Part shown: positions 26,750-35,857 of the stretch, piece by piece | How positions within the stretch are numbered: position 1 is the first letter of the stretch | Layout: each line of letters opens with the position of its first letter | Source: Rhodobacterales bacterium HKCCSP123 | GTDB lineage: Bacteria; Pseudomonadota; Alphaproteobacteria; Rhodobacterales; Rhodobacteraceae | Assembly: GCA_015689745.1 (NCBI GenBank) | Contig: WVSO01000009.1 | Location: 1-64,000, forward strand | Length of the DNA: 64,000 nucleotides | Reading direction: 5' to 3' | Notes under the pieces: generated by a model | Database searches by the model: none | What the model was told of the DNA's origin: nothing | Seen by the model: only the letters and a program-made list of their open reading frames with translations | Made by a program: the position numbers and the translations under genes

Positions 26750-28762
26750 ATGAGACCTACGCATTCTTCCTGCAAAATGCTTGGCGTGCTTGCCTTTACA
26801 GGTCTGTCACTGGGATCAGTACCGGCTTTCGGGCAGGTTGGTTTGGGCAACCCTCTGCCGTTGAGTGCTGAGACGATACCCTGCCCGATGTCCCTTCCCG
26901 CCGGCGACATTGACGGCGAAACCATGGTTTGCGGTCAGATCGAGGTTCCAGAGAACTGGGATGATCCGGGTGACCGAACGCTTCTGATCACATACGCGAT
27001 CGCCAAGGCTCGCAATGAGGCGCCCTTCGCGGACCCAATCCTGTATTTCGAAGGCGGCCCGGGCATCTCCGCTCTTGAGGAAATCGAGTGGCTCGATGGA
27101 AATACAAGTCGCCTGCGGCAGACCCGCGACATCATCTTCTTTGATCAGCGGGGTATTCGGTACAGTTCTGCGCTCGAGTGCCCCCCTGAAGTCAATAGCA
27201 CTGTGAACGAGATTGTATTCCCGGAAGGCTTCGACCTGGAGGCGCTAGACAGCACGATTAGCAACATAACCCCGGACTCTGACGAAGATGCTCTGCTGGA
27301 AGCGGCCGAAATTCTGGGACCCGGTGACGACGCTCTCAACTGCGCACCCTACTTCGAAGAGCAGGGCATCGATCTGAGCCAATATAGCTCCTACAGCAAT
27401 GCGCTGGATGCAATCGCCCTGATGAACGCGCTCAACTACCCGTCCTACAACCTGTACGGCATTTCCTACGGCTCGAACCACACGATGGAGGTGATGCGCT
27501 ACTACGACGAGAATGACAGTGTGAACTTTCCTGTGATTCGAAGCGTAGTCATCGACGGCGTCGTAGGCACCTGGGTCGATTGGCTCGCCGTCTTGGTTGC
27601 CTTTCCAAATGTCATACTCGATGCGTTTGAGCAGTGCGAAGCGGATGACGCATGCTTGGCCAGCTACCCGAACATTCGCCAGCGCGCGATCGATCTGGTG
27701 GAGATGATAGCGGCTGACCCGCTTACCGTCGGCGAGTCGACGACCATTACGATCGACGATCTACGCGGCATACTGAGAAGGTATGCTTTTCGTAACGAAG
27801 CACGTGTCTACTTTCCGCGCTTGATCGATGAGCTGGAGCGAGGAGAAACAGAGTTGTACCTGCGTTTGCAGGATGAAACGCTACCCATCGTTTCTGATGC
27901 AGACCTGCCAGAGTTGAGCACCCCATTCGAGCCGATCGCGGTGGAAGCGAATGATATTGCGGACCAGATGCGCGTTCTGGCAGATGAAGTCGAGAACCTG
28001 GCCGCTCAAAGTCGGCGTCTGAGCGAGGCATACGATCGTGGCGTGCCTCTGCCCCAATTCTTTGCGGACGAATTCGCGAATAGCGCCGAACAACTCCCGG
28101 GTGCAGTTCAGCAGCAAGTTAACCTGTTCTTAGTAAATATGCGGACGACCTCGGGCGATCGGGAACAGCTGTTGCAGATAGTTACGGTGTTTTCCCCGTC
28201 AGAGCGAAACTTGTTGCTTAGCTTGCTTAGCTTGATGGATGACGACGATATTGCGGAACTATACTCGATACTTGCTGATCCGCTTTACAGCGAACGCTTC
28301 GTCAGTCTTTTTTCCATTATTCAAACCGTAATCCATTGTAATGACCGTGTATTCGACTTGAGGAAGACATTCGAAACCCTGCGCGCCAACGATGCTCCTC
28401 AGTTGATCCCCGGCGGCGCAGGCGCCGTCGACTTTGGCTTTGGTGCCAGATGTGCGGCATATGGTTTGAGTGCCAACCCGTCAGAGCCAATTTCCAATTC
28501 CAGTCGGTTTCCTGTTCTGGTCTCAAATGGCAGCCTGGATAGCAACACTCCGGCTATCTGGGGTGAGACAGTTTTTGAAGGTCTGGAGAATGCGCAAATG
28601 GTGACTTTCCCTAGCAGTGCCCACGGCGCGACCCGCGATACTAACTGCGCGAGAGATATCACGAACGCCTTCTTCATGTACCCGGAAGAGGAGCTCAACT
28701 TGAGCTGCGTTGATGATTTGCGCCCAGTCTTCGTGCTGCCAGACGATCCACTGCCGGAATAG
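26750..28762 (+). CDS. secreted TAP-type alpha/beta hydrolase
   Basis: The 670-residue protein has a signal peptide (ending AFGQ), the loops FEGGPG and FDQRGIRY, nucleophile S239 in GISYGS, an acid Asp in NGSLDSNTP and the His in SSAHGATR. It contains a long insert (about 300-570) with acidic helices that forms a large lid. Layout is that of secreted tripeptidyl aminopeptidase-like hydrolases. It resembles 8147 and 34252 but lacks the membrane tail of 8147. The downstream PliG-SH3b gene is 45 bp away, so the pair is likely co-transcribed. Confidence 0.85.
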   Translation: MRPTHSSCKMLGVLAFTGLSLGSVPAFGQVGLGNPLPLSAETIPCPMSLPAGDIDGETMVCGQIEVPENWDDPGDRTLLITYAIAKARNEAPFADPILYFEGGPGISALEEIEWLDGNTSRLRQTRDIIFFDQRGIRYSSALECPPEVNSTVNEIVFPEGFDLEALDSTISNITPDSDEDALLEAAEILGPGDDALNCAPYFEEQGIDLSQYSSYSNALDAIALMNALNYPSYNLYGISYGSNHTMEVMRYYDENDSVNFPVIRSVVIDGVVGTWVDWLAVLVAFPNVILDAFEQCEADDACLASYPNIRQRAIDLVEMIAADPLTVGESTTITIDDLRGILRRYAFRNEARVYFPRLIDELERGETELYLRLQDETLPIVSDADLPELSTPFEPIAVEANDIADQMRVLADEVENLAAQSRRLSEAYDRGVPLPQFFADEFANSAEQLPGAVQQQVNLFLVNMRTTSGDREQLLQIVTVFSPSERNLLLSLLSLMDDDDIAELYSILADPLYSERFVSLFSIIQTVIHCNDRVFDLRKTFETLRANDAPQLIPGGAGAVDFGFGARCAAYGLSANPSEPISNSSRFPVLVSNGSLDSNTPAIWGETVFEGLENAQMVTFPSSAHGATRDTNCARDITNAFFMYPEEELNLSCVDDLRPVFVLPDDPLPE

Positions 28763-28807
28763 GTTCGCACAAGCAGACACCGAGCTTGCCCCCAGGGAGG
28801 ACGCCCC

Positions 28808-30052
28808 ATGATCACAAGAAGAAGACGCATCGCCACGCTGTTCGCCGCTGTGTTCAGCCTTTCCGCCCTGGCCTTCGGGAGCGCCACCTCTCCCGCACTG
28901 GCGCAGGACAGCGTGCGCGTTCAATTCCCGTCGGGGGCCACGAGCACGACGATCAATGGCACGATCATCGGCAACGAATACATCGACTACGTGCTCGGGG
29001 CGCGGGCGGGCCAGACCATGGTCGTGTCGCTTGCAGTCACAGGGACGAATGGCAACGGCTCGGCCTTCTTCAACATCCTGCCTGCCGGGCAGGACTTTCC
29101 GGCTCTCTACAACGGCAGCACGGACAGCGACCGGCGCGCCGAGGTAACCTTGCCCGAAACCCGTGACTGGGCGATCCGGGTCTATCTGATGGGCAATGAC
29201 GCCGACACCGGACGCACCGTGGGCTATTCGATCGACGTATACATCGCGCCTGGCGGCGGATCGCAGGGCGCGGGTTCGCCCGGGGCGGGTTCGGGTCCGC
29301 TTCCCGAGGAGGATTTCTTCGTGGTGCGTACCACGGGTAGTCCGCTGAACGTTCGCGACGCCCCACGGGCAAGCGCGCAGAAGATCGGCGAGCATCGCAA
29401 CGGCACGGTGCTGCGGAACGTCGGCGGCTGCACGATGTCGAATGGTCAGCAGTGGTGCCAGGTCCAGGCCTCAAGCGGGGGTGTGATTGGCTGGGTGTCC
29501 GCAAGGTTCCTCGGCCTTCCCGGACCTGGCGACCAGGGCTCGGCGTCACCCGGCGGCGGCAACATGGTTCGTGTTGCAGGTGTACCGGCCAATGACGTGC
29601 TCAACGTTCGCAGCGGACCGGGCACAGGTAACCGGATCGTTGGCGCACTGGCAAATGGTGACCGTGTCCGGATGCTCGGCTGCCAGAACGTCGGTAGCGC
29701 GCGCTGGTGCGAGATCGAGATGCAGTCCGACATGCGCGAGCGTGGCTGGGTCAACGCTCGGTATCTCGCCGGAGGTGGCACCGCCTCGGCGCCAACCGCG
29801 CCCCGGCCGCCTGCAACCCAGCTGCCCGAGGCCCCGCCATCGCTGCCCGTCTTCGGACAGGGTTTTCCAAATCCGGGCGATCCGTGCCGCAATGTCGGCG
29901 AAAGCGCTCTCACTCAAGCGTATCTGGGCGATACGGTCACCCTCGTGGCCTGTCCGCCCAGTACCGATGCCGGACTGTTCGCGTTCACCTACAATGCGAG
30001 GGAGCTGACACGGGTTCAGGGCTGGGTTCTGTTCGCCGTTCCGCGTCGGTGA
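28808..30052 (+). CDS. secreted PliG-like domain plus two SH3b domains
   Basis: After a signal peptide (ending ALAQ), residues about 36-145 form a domain like PliG, the periplasmic inhibitor of goose-type lysozyme (VQFPSGAT, INGTIIGNEYIDYVLGA, TLPETRDWAIRVY). Two bacterial SH3 domains follow (about 163-232 and 246-318), each with LNVR and a W/C-containing strand (QQWCQV, RWCEIE). A proline-rich linker and a tail of about 70 residues with two cysteines end the protein. SH3b domains bind peptidoglycan or peptides. The combination suggests a wall-bound lysozyme inhibitor. An AGGGAGG ribosome site supports the ATG. Confidence 0.8.
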   Translation: MITRRRRIATLFAAVFSLSALAFGSATSPALAQDSVRVQFPSGATSTTINGTIIGNEYIDYVLGARAGQTMVVSLAVTGTNGNGSAFFNILPAGQDFPALYNGSTDSDRRAEVTLPETRDWAIRVYLMGNDADTGRTVGYSIDVYIAPGGGSQGAGSPGAGSGPLPEEDFFVVRTTGSPLNVRDAPRASAQKIGEHRNGTVLRNVGGCTMSNGQQWCQVQASSGGVIGWVSARFLGLPGPGDQGSASPGGGNMVRVAGVPANDVLNVRSGPGTGNRIVGALANGDRVRMLGCQNVGSARWCEIEMQSDMRERGWVNARYLAGGGTASAPTAPRPPATQLPEAPPSLPVFGQGFPNPGDPCRNVGESALTQAYLGDTVTLVACPPSTDAGLFAFTYNARELTRVQGWVLFAVPRR

Positions 30053-30129
30053 TGGTGTCTCGCATCGAAGAAGGTGCTCCTAAGCCCCCCACGACCACCA
30101 TCTGCAACTAGAAAAGAGAGGATAGCAGA

Positions 30130-30432
30130 ATGAACCATCTCAAGATCACGGCATTCGCGGTCGTCACCGCCGGCCTTGCAGGCTGCGTCGACATGGGCGG
30201 CGCGCCCAGTGATGGCTTGAGCGGAACGGAAGCTCAGTTCAACAGCATGACGGCTCCATGCATTGACCAGGCGGCCCGCTTCAGCGGATATCCCGCGATC
30301 GACATTAACATCGTGGATCGCATCCAGACCGGCGGCGGACCGCTACTCGTGCTCGATGCCGGAGGGCAGCGCCTGAGCTGCCGGCTCGAGGCTGACGGTA
30401 GCGTGACCGTGTTCAGCGAGTTCGCGAACTAG
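30130..30432 (+). CDS. small lipoprotein, companion of the PliG-SH3b protein
   Basis: The 100-residue protein has a lipobox (LAGC, Cys about 18). Its core has two cysteines about 45 residues apart (APCIDQAARFSGYP...LSCRLEADGSV), the pattern shared with 7346, 14554, 33601 and 40139. It lies 77 bp after the PliG-SH3b gene with a GAGAGGA ribosome site. Function unknown; constant pairing with lysozyme-inhibitor-like genes suggests an outer-membrane or periplasmic partner. Confidence 0.75.
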   Translation: MNHLKITAFAVVTAGLAGCVDMGGAPSDGLSGTEAQFNSMTAPCIDQAARFSGYPAIDINIVDRIQTGGGPLLVLDAGGQRLSCRLEADGSVTVFSEFAN

Positions 30433-30888
30433 CGGGCACTGGGGGGGGCGGTCTTGCACATAGGCCGCTCCTCTTGGCCTTGAATTGGCACCCCCGGATG
30501 TCTCGATGGGTAGCGGATCAAAGACGGCAGACAGGCGCAACCGGAACTAAGACGTTTGGCCAACTTGGATCACGCCATGCGTGCATGCCCCGTCCGATCT
30601 TTCCGCGACTCCCGCATACGCATCAATCGCAGCCGACCCCCGGCTACCGCCCTTCTGTCGCGTTCAGAGCACTGCAGAGAATGGCGGCTATGGGCTCGTT
30701 CGGGACATCTGAGCGTTCTGGTCTGATGACTGCTTCGGACCCGAATTCGGGCATCCAATCGTGTTCGAAGCTCCAATAACGCCGGAGTCGATTGATGCCC
30801 AACATGTGGACCGCTTTCGGGACCACTCCGATCTAGAAGACACCGCACAACACTCTGTTACTAGGTTATATTCTTGCAGGTTGGGGCG
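30433..30888. other. right end of the island, no gene; carries a 20-bp repeat of the left end
   Basis: Bases 30808-30827 repeat 1162-1181 exactly and in the same direction, 62 bp before attR. The rest has no supported gene. It is probably the element's right attachment region with recombinase-binding sites. Confidence 0.55.
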
Positions 30889-30914
30889 CCCTTCACCGGC
30901 ACCATTCTTCTCTC
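30889..30914 (+). repeat. attR core: 26-bp direct repeat at the right island end
   Basis: Perfect copy of 1077-1102, including the last bases of tRNA-Thr. Only this 3' tip of the tRNA is present here, as expected for the displaced original chromosomal end. Sequence after 30914 is the former downstream flank of the tRNA. Confidence 0.9.
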
Positions 30915-31739
30915 CGAAATGTCCGATGACATGCTCAAGCGCCTGATTTCACAGGGGACCTTTCTTCCCCCTCGTCGGTCGTTGCCGCGCAGGACCGGAA
31001 TGGTCGCCCGCTGCCCGAACCCGGCGGTCGGCGCAGCCTTCCGCCAAGCCGTCGCCATCGGAGTTGGCGGGACCGAGCCAGCCCCCGCGATGGGGTGAAT
31101 GCGCCGACCGTGACACCGCGCGTGGCGATCAGGGTCGTGACGCGAGCCACGGCATGCCGTCATTCCGCGGGACCGTCAGGCCCCCGGGGCAGACCGCCCT
31201 TGCATGGCGTGTCCGGGACCCTGCGCGATCGGCGGCATTGGCGCCCGGGGCAAGGACGGCCCATCCATCATCGTCGATGGCCCGCCGTCTGCGAGAGTCG
31301 ACAGGAACGTCCGTGTTCAATGCCCGGACACACGGGCCGTCTGATCCGTCATGCCACTTCTCGCCCGGTCCGCCCAGAAGACGCGTTCGGTGTCCGTCGG
31401 CCAGAGGCCATCACCGCGACGTCCCGGACACAAGGCGGCGCGGTCATCAGGGTCGGAAATCGGCGGGCTCCGGCACGAAGACCCACTTCGGCAGCGCCTT
31501 CTTCAGGCAGCAGGGGACCGGCGCAGGATCCCGCCCGGCGCGGGCGCGGGAGCGGCCGTCGAGATCGTGATCGCAGGACGCATGATCCTTTTCGAAACGC
31601 ATATTCCCGCCCTTCCACCTCGCCGGTTGTCGAGGCTTACCAATTTCAAAAGCAACAGTTGAGGCGTCGAATCGGCGGCAGCGTCCGACCGACGCTCCAC
31701 CAGGCGCGGCGCGCGGCGACACCCAAGGGGCACAGGCAG
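30915..31739. other. 825 bp of chromosome after attR without a convincing gene
   Basis: Long frames cross this stretch on both strands, but all are arginine-rich with no family resemblance, as expected of empty high-GC DNA. The in-frame extension upstream of the next gene is of this kind. A decayed gene cannot be excluded. Confidence 0.5.
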
Positions 31740-32819
31740 ATGACCGGACCGATCTCGACGACGACACGGCGCATCCCGGCGCCCGCGGCTGCGCTTGCTT
31801 CGGGTGCCGTGGCGACCGGAGGCCCGGGCGCCGAGGCGCCTGCGCATCGACCTCTGCGGGGCTCTCGGCGGGCCCTGCGCATCGTGCGGGGGGTGGTTCA
31901 GTCGCTGGTCGCGGTGCTGTGGGTTTCCGCAGCCGCCGCGCAATCCCCTGACTTCATGATGAACGAGTGCTCCAGCGCGGGTCAGACGTATTTCAGGGAT
32001 TTCACGGCGCGCACCGCGATGCAGTACAATGGCCAGCGCGTCGACGGCACCCACGCGATCAACGGTCGGATCTACCTTGAGACGCGGTTCGAGGATTTCG
32101 CCTGCTCCTACGACCGCAACGGGCGGCGGATGGTCGATTTCTTCGCCCAGGGACGGTCGCGTCCCAATCCTCTTCCGGGTGGCGGCGGCGGTGGCGCCGG
32201 TGTCCCCGGAGCGGGTGACATCGCCACGGTCATCGGGCTGTCGGCGGGCGACACGCTCAACGTGCGGAGCGGGCCGGGCACGACGTTCCGGATCATCGGC
32301 GCACTCCGGAATGGCGACCGCGTGAGGCGCCTGCGCTGCGAAACGCCGTCGCGCACGACCTGGTGCGAGATCGAGATGCTGACCGACATGCGCGAGCGCG
32401 GATGGGTCAGCGCCCGCTACCTGACGCCCGGCGGAGCGGGGCAGGGTCAGGGTCAGGGTGGAACGGCGACGCAACTGCCGAGCCCGCCGCCCGTGGCGGG
32501 CACCGGTCAGACCACGACGGTCGTCGTCCGGTTTCCCGCCGGGGCGACGGGGACCGAGCTTCGCGAACAGCTCGCCCCGAATGCCACGCGACGCTACGTG
32601 CTCAACGCGCGCAGCGGGCAGTTCCTGACCTTCGGGCTCATGTCGGGCGATCCGGGCATGTCGTGGCGCATCCTCAACCCCGACAGCACGCTTCTCGACC
32701 GGCAGCCCGCCTTCCGAGGCTATCGCGGCCAGCTGTGGCAGAGCGGAAACCACGTGATCGAGGTCATCAATTCGACCAACCGATCCCAATCCTACACCGT
32801 CACCTTCCGCATCAACTGA
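31740..32819 (+). CDS. secreted protein: N-terminal CxxA domain, SH3b, PliG-like domain
   Basis: From ATG 31740 (AGGGG upstream) the product has 359 residues. A long N-terminal stretch ends in a signal-like helix cut after AAAQ; GTG 31884 would give a more normal signal peptide. Then come a domain of about 65 residues with two cysteines (ECSSAG...FACSYDRNG) shared with 32843 and 39265, a glycine-rich linker, one SH3b domain (LNVRSGPGTT...TWCEIE), and a C-terminal PliG-like domain (VVRFPAGATG...LWQSGNHVIEV). It opens the chromosomal set of these genes just outside attR. Confidence 0.72.
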   Translation: MTGPISTTTRRIPAPAAALASGAVATGGPGAEAPAHRPLRGSRRALRIVRGVVQSLVAVLWVSAAAAQSPDFMMNECSSAGQTYFRDFTARTAMQYNGQRVDGTHAINGRIYLETRFEDFACSYDRNGRRMVDFFAQGRSRPNPLPGGGGGGAGVPGAGDIATVIGLSAGDTLNVRSGPGTTFRIIGALRNGDRVRRLRCETPSRTTWCEIEMLTDMRERGWVSARYLTPGGAGQGQGQGGTATQLPSPPPVAGTGQTTTVVVRFPAGATGTELREQLAPNATRRYVLNARSGQFLTFGLMSGDPGMSWRILNPDSTLLDRQPAFRGYRGQLWQSGNHVIEVINSTNRSQSYTVTFRIN

Positions 32820-32842
32820 GACAGTTCCGGAGGAGAAACCCG

Positions 32843-33541
32843 ATGTCCGGTATCAATGAGACCAGGAACGGCAAGCGCCACCTGACGCTTGCCCTGTGCG
32901 CCGCTGCCTTCGTCGCGGGCGTCGCGGGGCCCGCGGCCGCGCAAGGCCCGGCCGAGCTGGTGGCCGCCTGCGGCGATGCCGCCCGGCAGTTCTTCGGCAG
33001 TTTCGATGCGCCGACCGACATGCGGGCCGACGACCCGCGCGTGGACGGCTCGCGCACCGCGGGGGGGACGATCGACCTCGGCAACTACGTGGCGGAGGTC
33101 CGCTGCGGTTTCCCTGCCAATGAGTTCCGGCTGACCGAGTTCTACGTGGATGGCGCCGACAGGCTGGCGCAGCTGCAAGGCGGCGGGGGCGCATCATCCG
33201 GGTCCATGCCCAACTATGACCGCCCCCTGGGGGGCGTCCTGCCGGCGGGGTCCAGCTTTTCCGCCTCGTCGATCATCCCCTGCGAGCGCCCGGGCACCGG
33301 GGCGTCCCAATGCGATGCCGGCGTCGTCCGCGAAGGCAATGGCAACGGCTTCGTCATGGTCTTCTGGCCCGATGCGGGCAGCCGGGTCCTCTACTTCGAG
33401 AACGGCGAGATCATCCGCTACGACCAGTCCGAGGCCGATGGCGGCGCCATGCTGGGCGTCACGCGACTTGGCGACGTGCAGATCGTCACGGTCGGCGATG
33501 CGCGGTTCGAGGTCTTCGACGCCCTGCTGATCGGCGGCTGA
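32843..33541 (+). CDS. secreted two-domain protein: CxxA domain and VREGNGNG domain
   Basis: A GGAGGAG ribosome site precedes ATG 32843; the protein has 232 residues. A signal peptide (ending AAAQ) leads into the same N-terminal domain as 31740 and 39265 (ACGDAARQFFG...VRCGFPANEFR) and then a domain of about 90 residues with CDAGVVREGNGNGFV, YDQSEADGG and VGDARFEV. The second domain occurs twice at the C-terminus of 37134. It lies 23 bp after the previous stop, clearly in the same transcript. Function unknown; probably periplasmic. Confidence 0.78.
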   Translation: MSGINETRNGKRHLTLALCAAAFVAGVAGPAAAQGPAELVAACGDAARQFFGSFDAPTDMRADDPRVDGSRTAGGTIDLGNYVAEVRCGFPANEFRLTEFYVDGADRLAQLQGGGGASSGSMPNYDRPLGGVLPAGSSFSASSIIPCERPGTGASQCDAGVVREGNGNGFVMVFWPDAGSRVLYFENGEIIRYDQSEADGGAMLGVTRLGDVQIVTVGDARFEVFDALLIGG

Positions 33542-33600
33542 CCCCGGATCGAGGGCGGGCGACGGCGACGACACATGGAACGACTGACGGAGGAATGACG

Positions 33601-33915
33601 ATGGATCACAAGACCAAGCTTGCAGTCGGCGCGCTCGCGCTCACGGCCCTTGCCGGATGTGTCGAGACCGGCGGCACCGCCTCGGTGGGCGGCGGCACGC
33701 AGTTCCTGGCGGAACAGCGCTGTATCGAGGCCGTGGCGGTCATGACCAATCCCGACGTCCGGGTGGAAAGGGCCACCGCGATGATGAGCGGCGAGTACGA
33801 GGTCATCCTGAGCGTGGGCGGCACAAGCGGCCCGCGCGCGGCCTGGCGCTGCATCGGCGCACCGGACGGCAGCACGCGCGCCGTCAGCTTCCTTGGCAGC
33901 GAAGGCGCGGCGTGA
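33601..33915 (+). CDS. small lipoprotein of the five-member family
   Basis: The 104-residue product has a lipobox (LAGC) and the two-cysteine core (QRCIEAVAV...WRCIGAPDGS) of the family. The ATG at 33601 is preferred over 33595 because the GGAGGA site would overlap the latter. Third gene of the transcript beginning at 31740. Confidence 0.78.
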   Translation: MDHKTKLAVGALALTALAGCVETGGTASVGGGTQFLAEQRCIEAVAVMTNPDVRVERATAMMSGEYEVILSVGGTSGPRAAWRCIGAPDGSTRAVSFLGSEGAA

Positions 33916-34251
33916 TCGGAAGGGCAGACCGTCCGCCCGGACGGCGAAGCGCTGTATACGGACAGCGTTGGCCGGGGGGCCTGACACGCGTGCGGATGGG
34001 CCACACGCTTGTAGGCGCGTTATCCGCCTCAGCGCGGGGGCCGATGTTCCGATGTCGATCGGAAAGTTCGATGCCTTCCCAGTCGCGGCGGTTCGCGCTG
34101 GTTCTCTCGGTCATTGTGAGCACGTTCTCCGTGGCCCTCATCGCTGGGCGGACACACGCGCGGGAAAACATTTGCTCGGCGCGCCTCCGGCTGTCCTTTC
34201 ACGTCTGACCGACGCCGGACGAGGGTTCGGCAGAACGACCGGGGAACACCA
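33916..34251. other. 336 bp between a lipoprotein gene and a hydrolase gene, nothing recognised
   Basis: Overlapping short frames only. It should contain the promoter of the hydrolase at 34252. Confidence 0.4.
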
Positions 34252-35832
34252 ATGACCACAGCTTCGTCCAGCGTCTCTGCGATCTCGGGCCTTCTGGGCC
34301 TGTTCCTGTTTGCGGGCACCGCCTCCTCCGTGCTTGCCGATGTCGGGGTCGACCTGCTGGACGACTGTTTCGTCCAGCCGACGGCGGACATGTCGGAACA
34401 GATCGGTCCGTTCGACTGCGGTTACGTGATCGTGCCCGAAGACCACGGCGGCGGCGACGGTCCGACCGTGCGGCTCGGTTTCGTGCGGCTGCCCGCGCGT
34501 GGCGAGGCCTCGGAGGCGCCGATGTTCATGCTGTCGGGCGGGCCGGGCAGCACGCTGCTCAGTCCGATCACCTTCAGCCTGTTTTCCGACGAGTTCCTGG
34601 GTCCGCTTCGCGAGAACCGGGACATCGTCATCCTGGAAGAGCGCGGCTCGTTTCACAGCGTGCCCATGCTCGACTGTCCCGCCCTGCATCGCCTGCCCTG
34701 GACGGCGAACCGGTATGGCCTCGACCGGGAGGCATCTCGCGCGCTCCATCGAGAGGTGTTCGCCGACTGCGTCCTGCAGGCTCGGGCGCACGGGATAGAT
34801 CTTGCCCGATACAACAGCCTCGCCATGGCGGCGGATATCGACGCGGCGCGGCAGGTCCTGGGCTATGACCGGATCCTGTACTACGGGGCGTCCTACGGCT
34901 CGCAATTGGGCCAGCACATGATGCGAGACTACCCGGAGACCCTGGAAGCCGTGATCCTCGACGGGGCGAGCGCGCTGTCGGTGCGCAGCTGGATGCAGGA
35001 CCGCGTCGTCAATGTCGAAGATGGTGTCGAGCATCTTGTCGCCACCTGCGAGGCGGATGGGAGATGCGCCGAGGCCTACGACATCCGCGCGCTTCTCGAT
35101 CAGGCAATGGCCCTGTTCGACGAGGGGCCGATCGCGACCACCTTCACCGATCCGAATGATCCCGGAACCTCGATCGAGCTGGTGCTCACCGAGGAAGATC
35201 TCGCCATGGCCATCTTCGAGATGCAGACGGGCCAGGTTTTCATCAGGACGCTCCCGGCGATGCTGCACATGTCCGTCGCCGAAGGCCGGCAGTCGATGGC
35301 GACCGTGCTGGGTGACATGGTCGGGCGGAAGATCATCGCCTCACGCGATGCGACCGGCGGCGGGATCGCGACGCTCATGCACGCTGCGGTCGTCTGTTCC
35401 GACGATCCCGTGACCTCGGTGGACGACATGATCGTGCCGGAGGGCGCATCGCGATTCGCGCGGGTCTTCGGCCAGGCGGTCCTGGAGGAATACCTGCTTC
35501 TCTGCGACGTCGTGGATGTCCCGGAACTGCCCGACGGGACCGACGTCGATCCGGTCGTGGATGTCCCGACGCTGGTTCTGAGCGGCTGGCTCGACGTTCG
35601 CACGCCGACGGCCCGCAGCCTCGAGGTGGCGCGGGCCTTGCCGAATGCGACGCTCGTGACGTTCTGGGAAGGCACGCATGTGCAGCTCGGCGAGGTCAAC
35701 CAGTGCGCGGGGCAGATCGTGCGGGATTTCGTCGCCGATCCTTCCTCGGAAATCGACCCGAGCTGTGTCGAGGAAATTCCGGCACGGGGCTTTGTCCTTC
35801 CCGACTTTTCGATTAGCGTGGAGGTGCCTTGA
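34252..35832 (+). CDS. secreted TAP-type alpha/beta hydrolase
   Basis: The 526-residue protein has a signal peptide (ending VLAD), the SGGPGS loop, nucleophile S214 in GASYGS, Asp in SGWLDVRTP and His in EGTHVQ. The DQRG loop of the relatives reads EERGS here, so substrate handling may differ. Paralog of 8147 and 26750, shorter and without membrane part. It is followed 25 bp later by a regulator gene. Confidence 0.85.
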   Translation: MTTASSSVSAISGLLGLFLFAGTASSVLADVGVDLLDDCFVQPTADMSEQIGPFDCGYVIVPEDHGGGDGPTVRLGFVRLPARGEASEAPMFMLSGGPGSTLLSPITFSLFSDEFLGPLRENRDIVILEERGSFHSVPMLDCPALHRLPWTANRYGLDREASRALHREVFADCVLQARAHGIDLARYNSLAMAADIDAARQVLGYDRILYYGASYGSQLGQHMMRDYPETLEAVILDGASALSVRSWMQDRVVNVEDGVEHLVATCEADGRCAEAYDIRALLDQAMALFDEGPIATTFTDPNDPGTSIELVLTEEDLAMAIFEMQTGQVFIRTLPAMLHMSVAEGRQSMATVLGDMVGRKIIASRDATGGGIATLMHAAVVCSDDPVTSVDDMIVPEGASRFARVFGQAVLEEYLLLCDVVDVPELPDGTDVDPVVDVPTLVLSGWLDVRTPTARSLEVARALPNATLVTFWEGTHVQLGEVNQCAGQIVRDFVADPSSEIDPSCVEEIPARGFVLPDFSISVEVP

Positions 35833-35857
35833 ACCGAGCACCGGACATGGGGTGGAC

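Larger units (their letters stand above)
1077..30914. mobile_element. genomic island integrated at tRNA-Thr, about 29.8 kb
   Basis: The limits are the two 26-bp tRNA-derived repeats. The first gene inside the left end is a tyrosine recombinase (1266), as expected for such an element. Content: recombinase plus DNA-polymerase-like protein; a truncated GST/regulator chimera; a cargo block of envelope and secreted proteins; a primase-helicase/HNH/recombinase module; more secreted enzymes. No conjugation, capsid or packaging genes were recognised, so the element is either not self-transferable, depends on a helper, or has lost transfer genes. Base composition inside is visibly less GC-rich than in the flanking chromosome. 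Confidence 0.8.

Noticed and set aside
31095-31739. 215-residue in-frame N-terminal extension of the SH3b-PliG gene
   Set aside because: Arginine-rich, no family resemblance, and an export signal begins only after the later start; typical of empty high-GC DNA.
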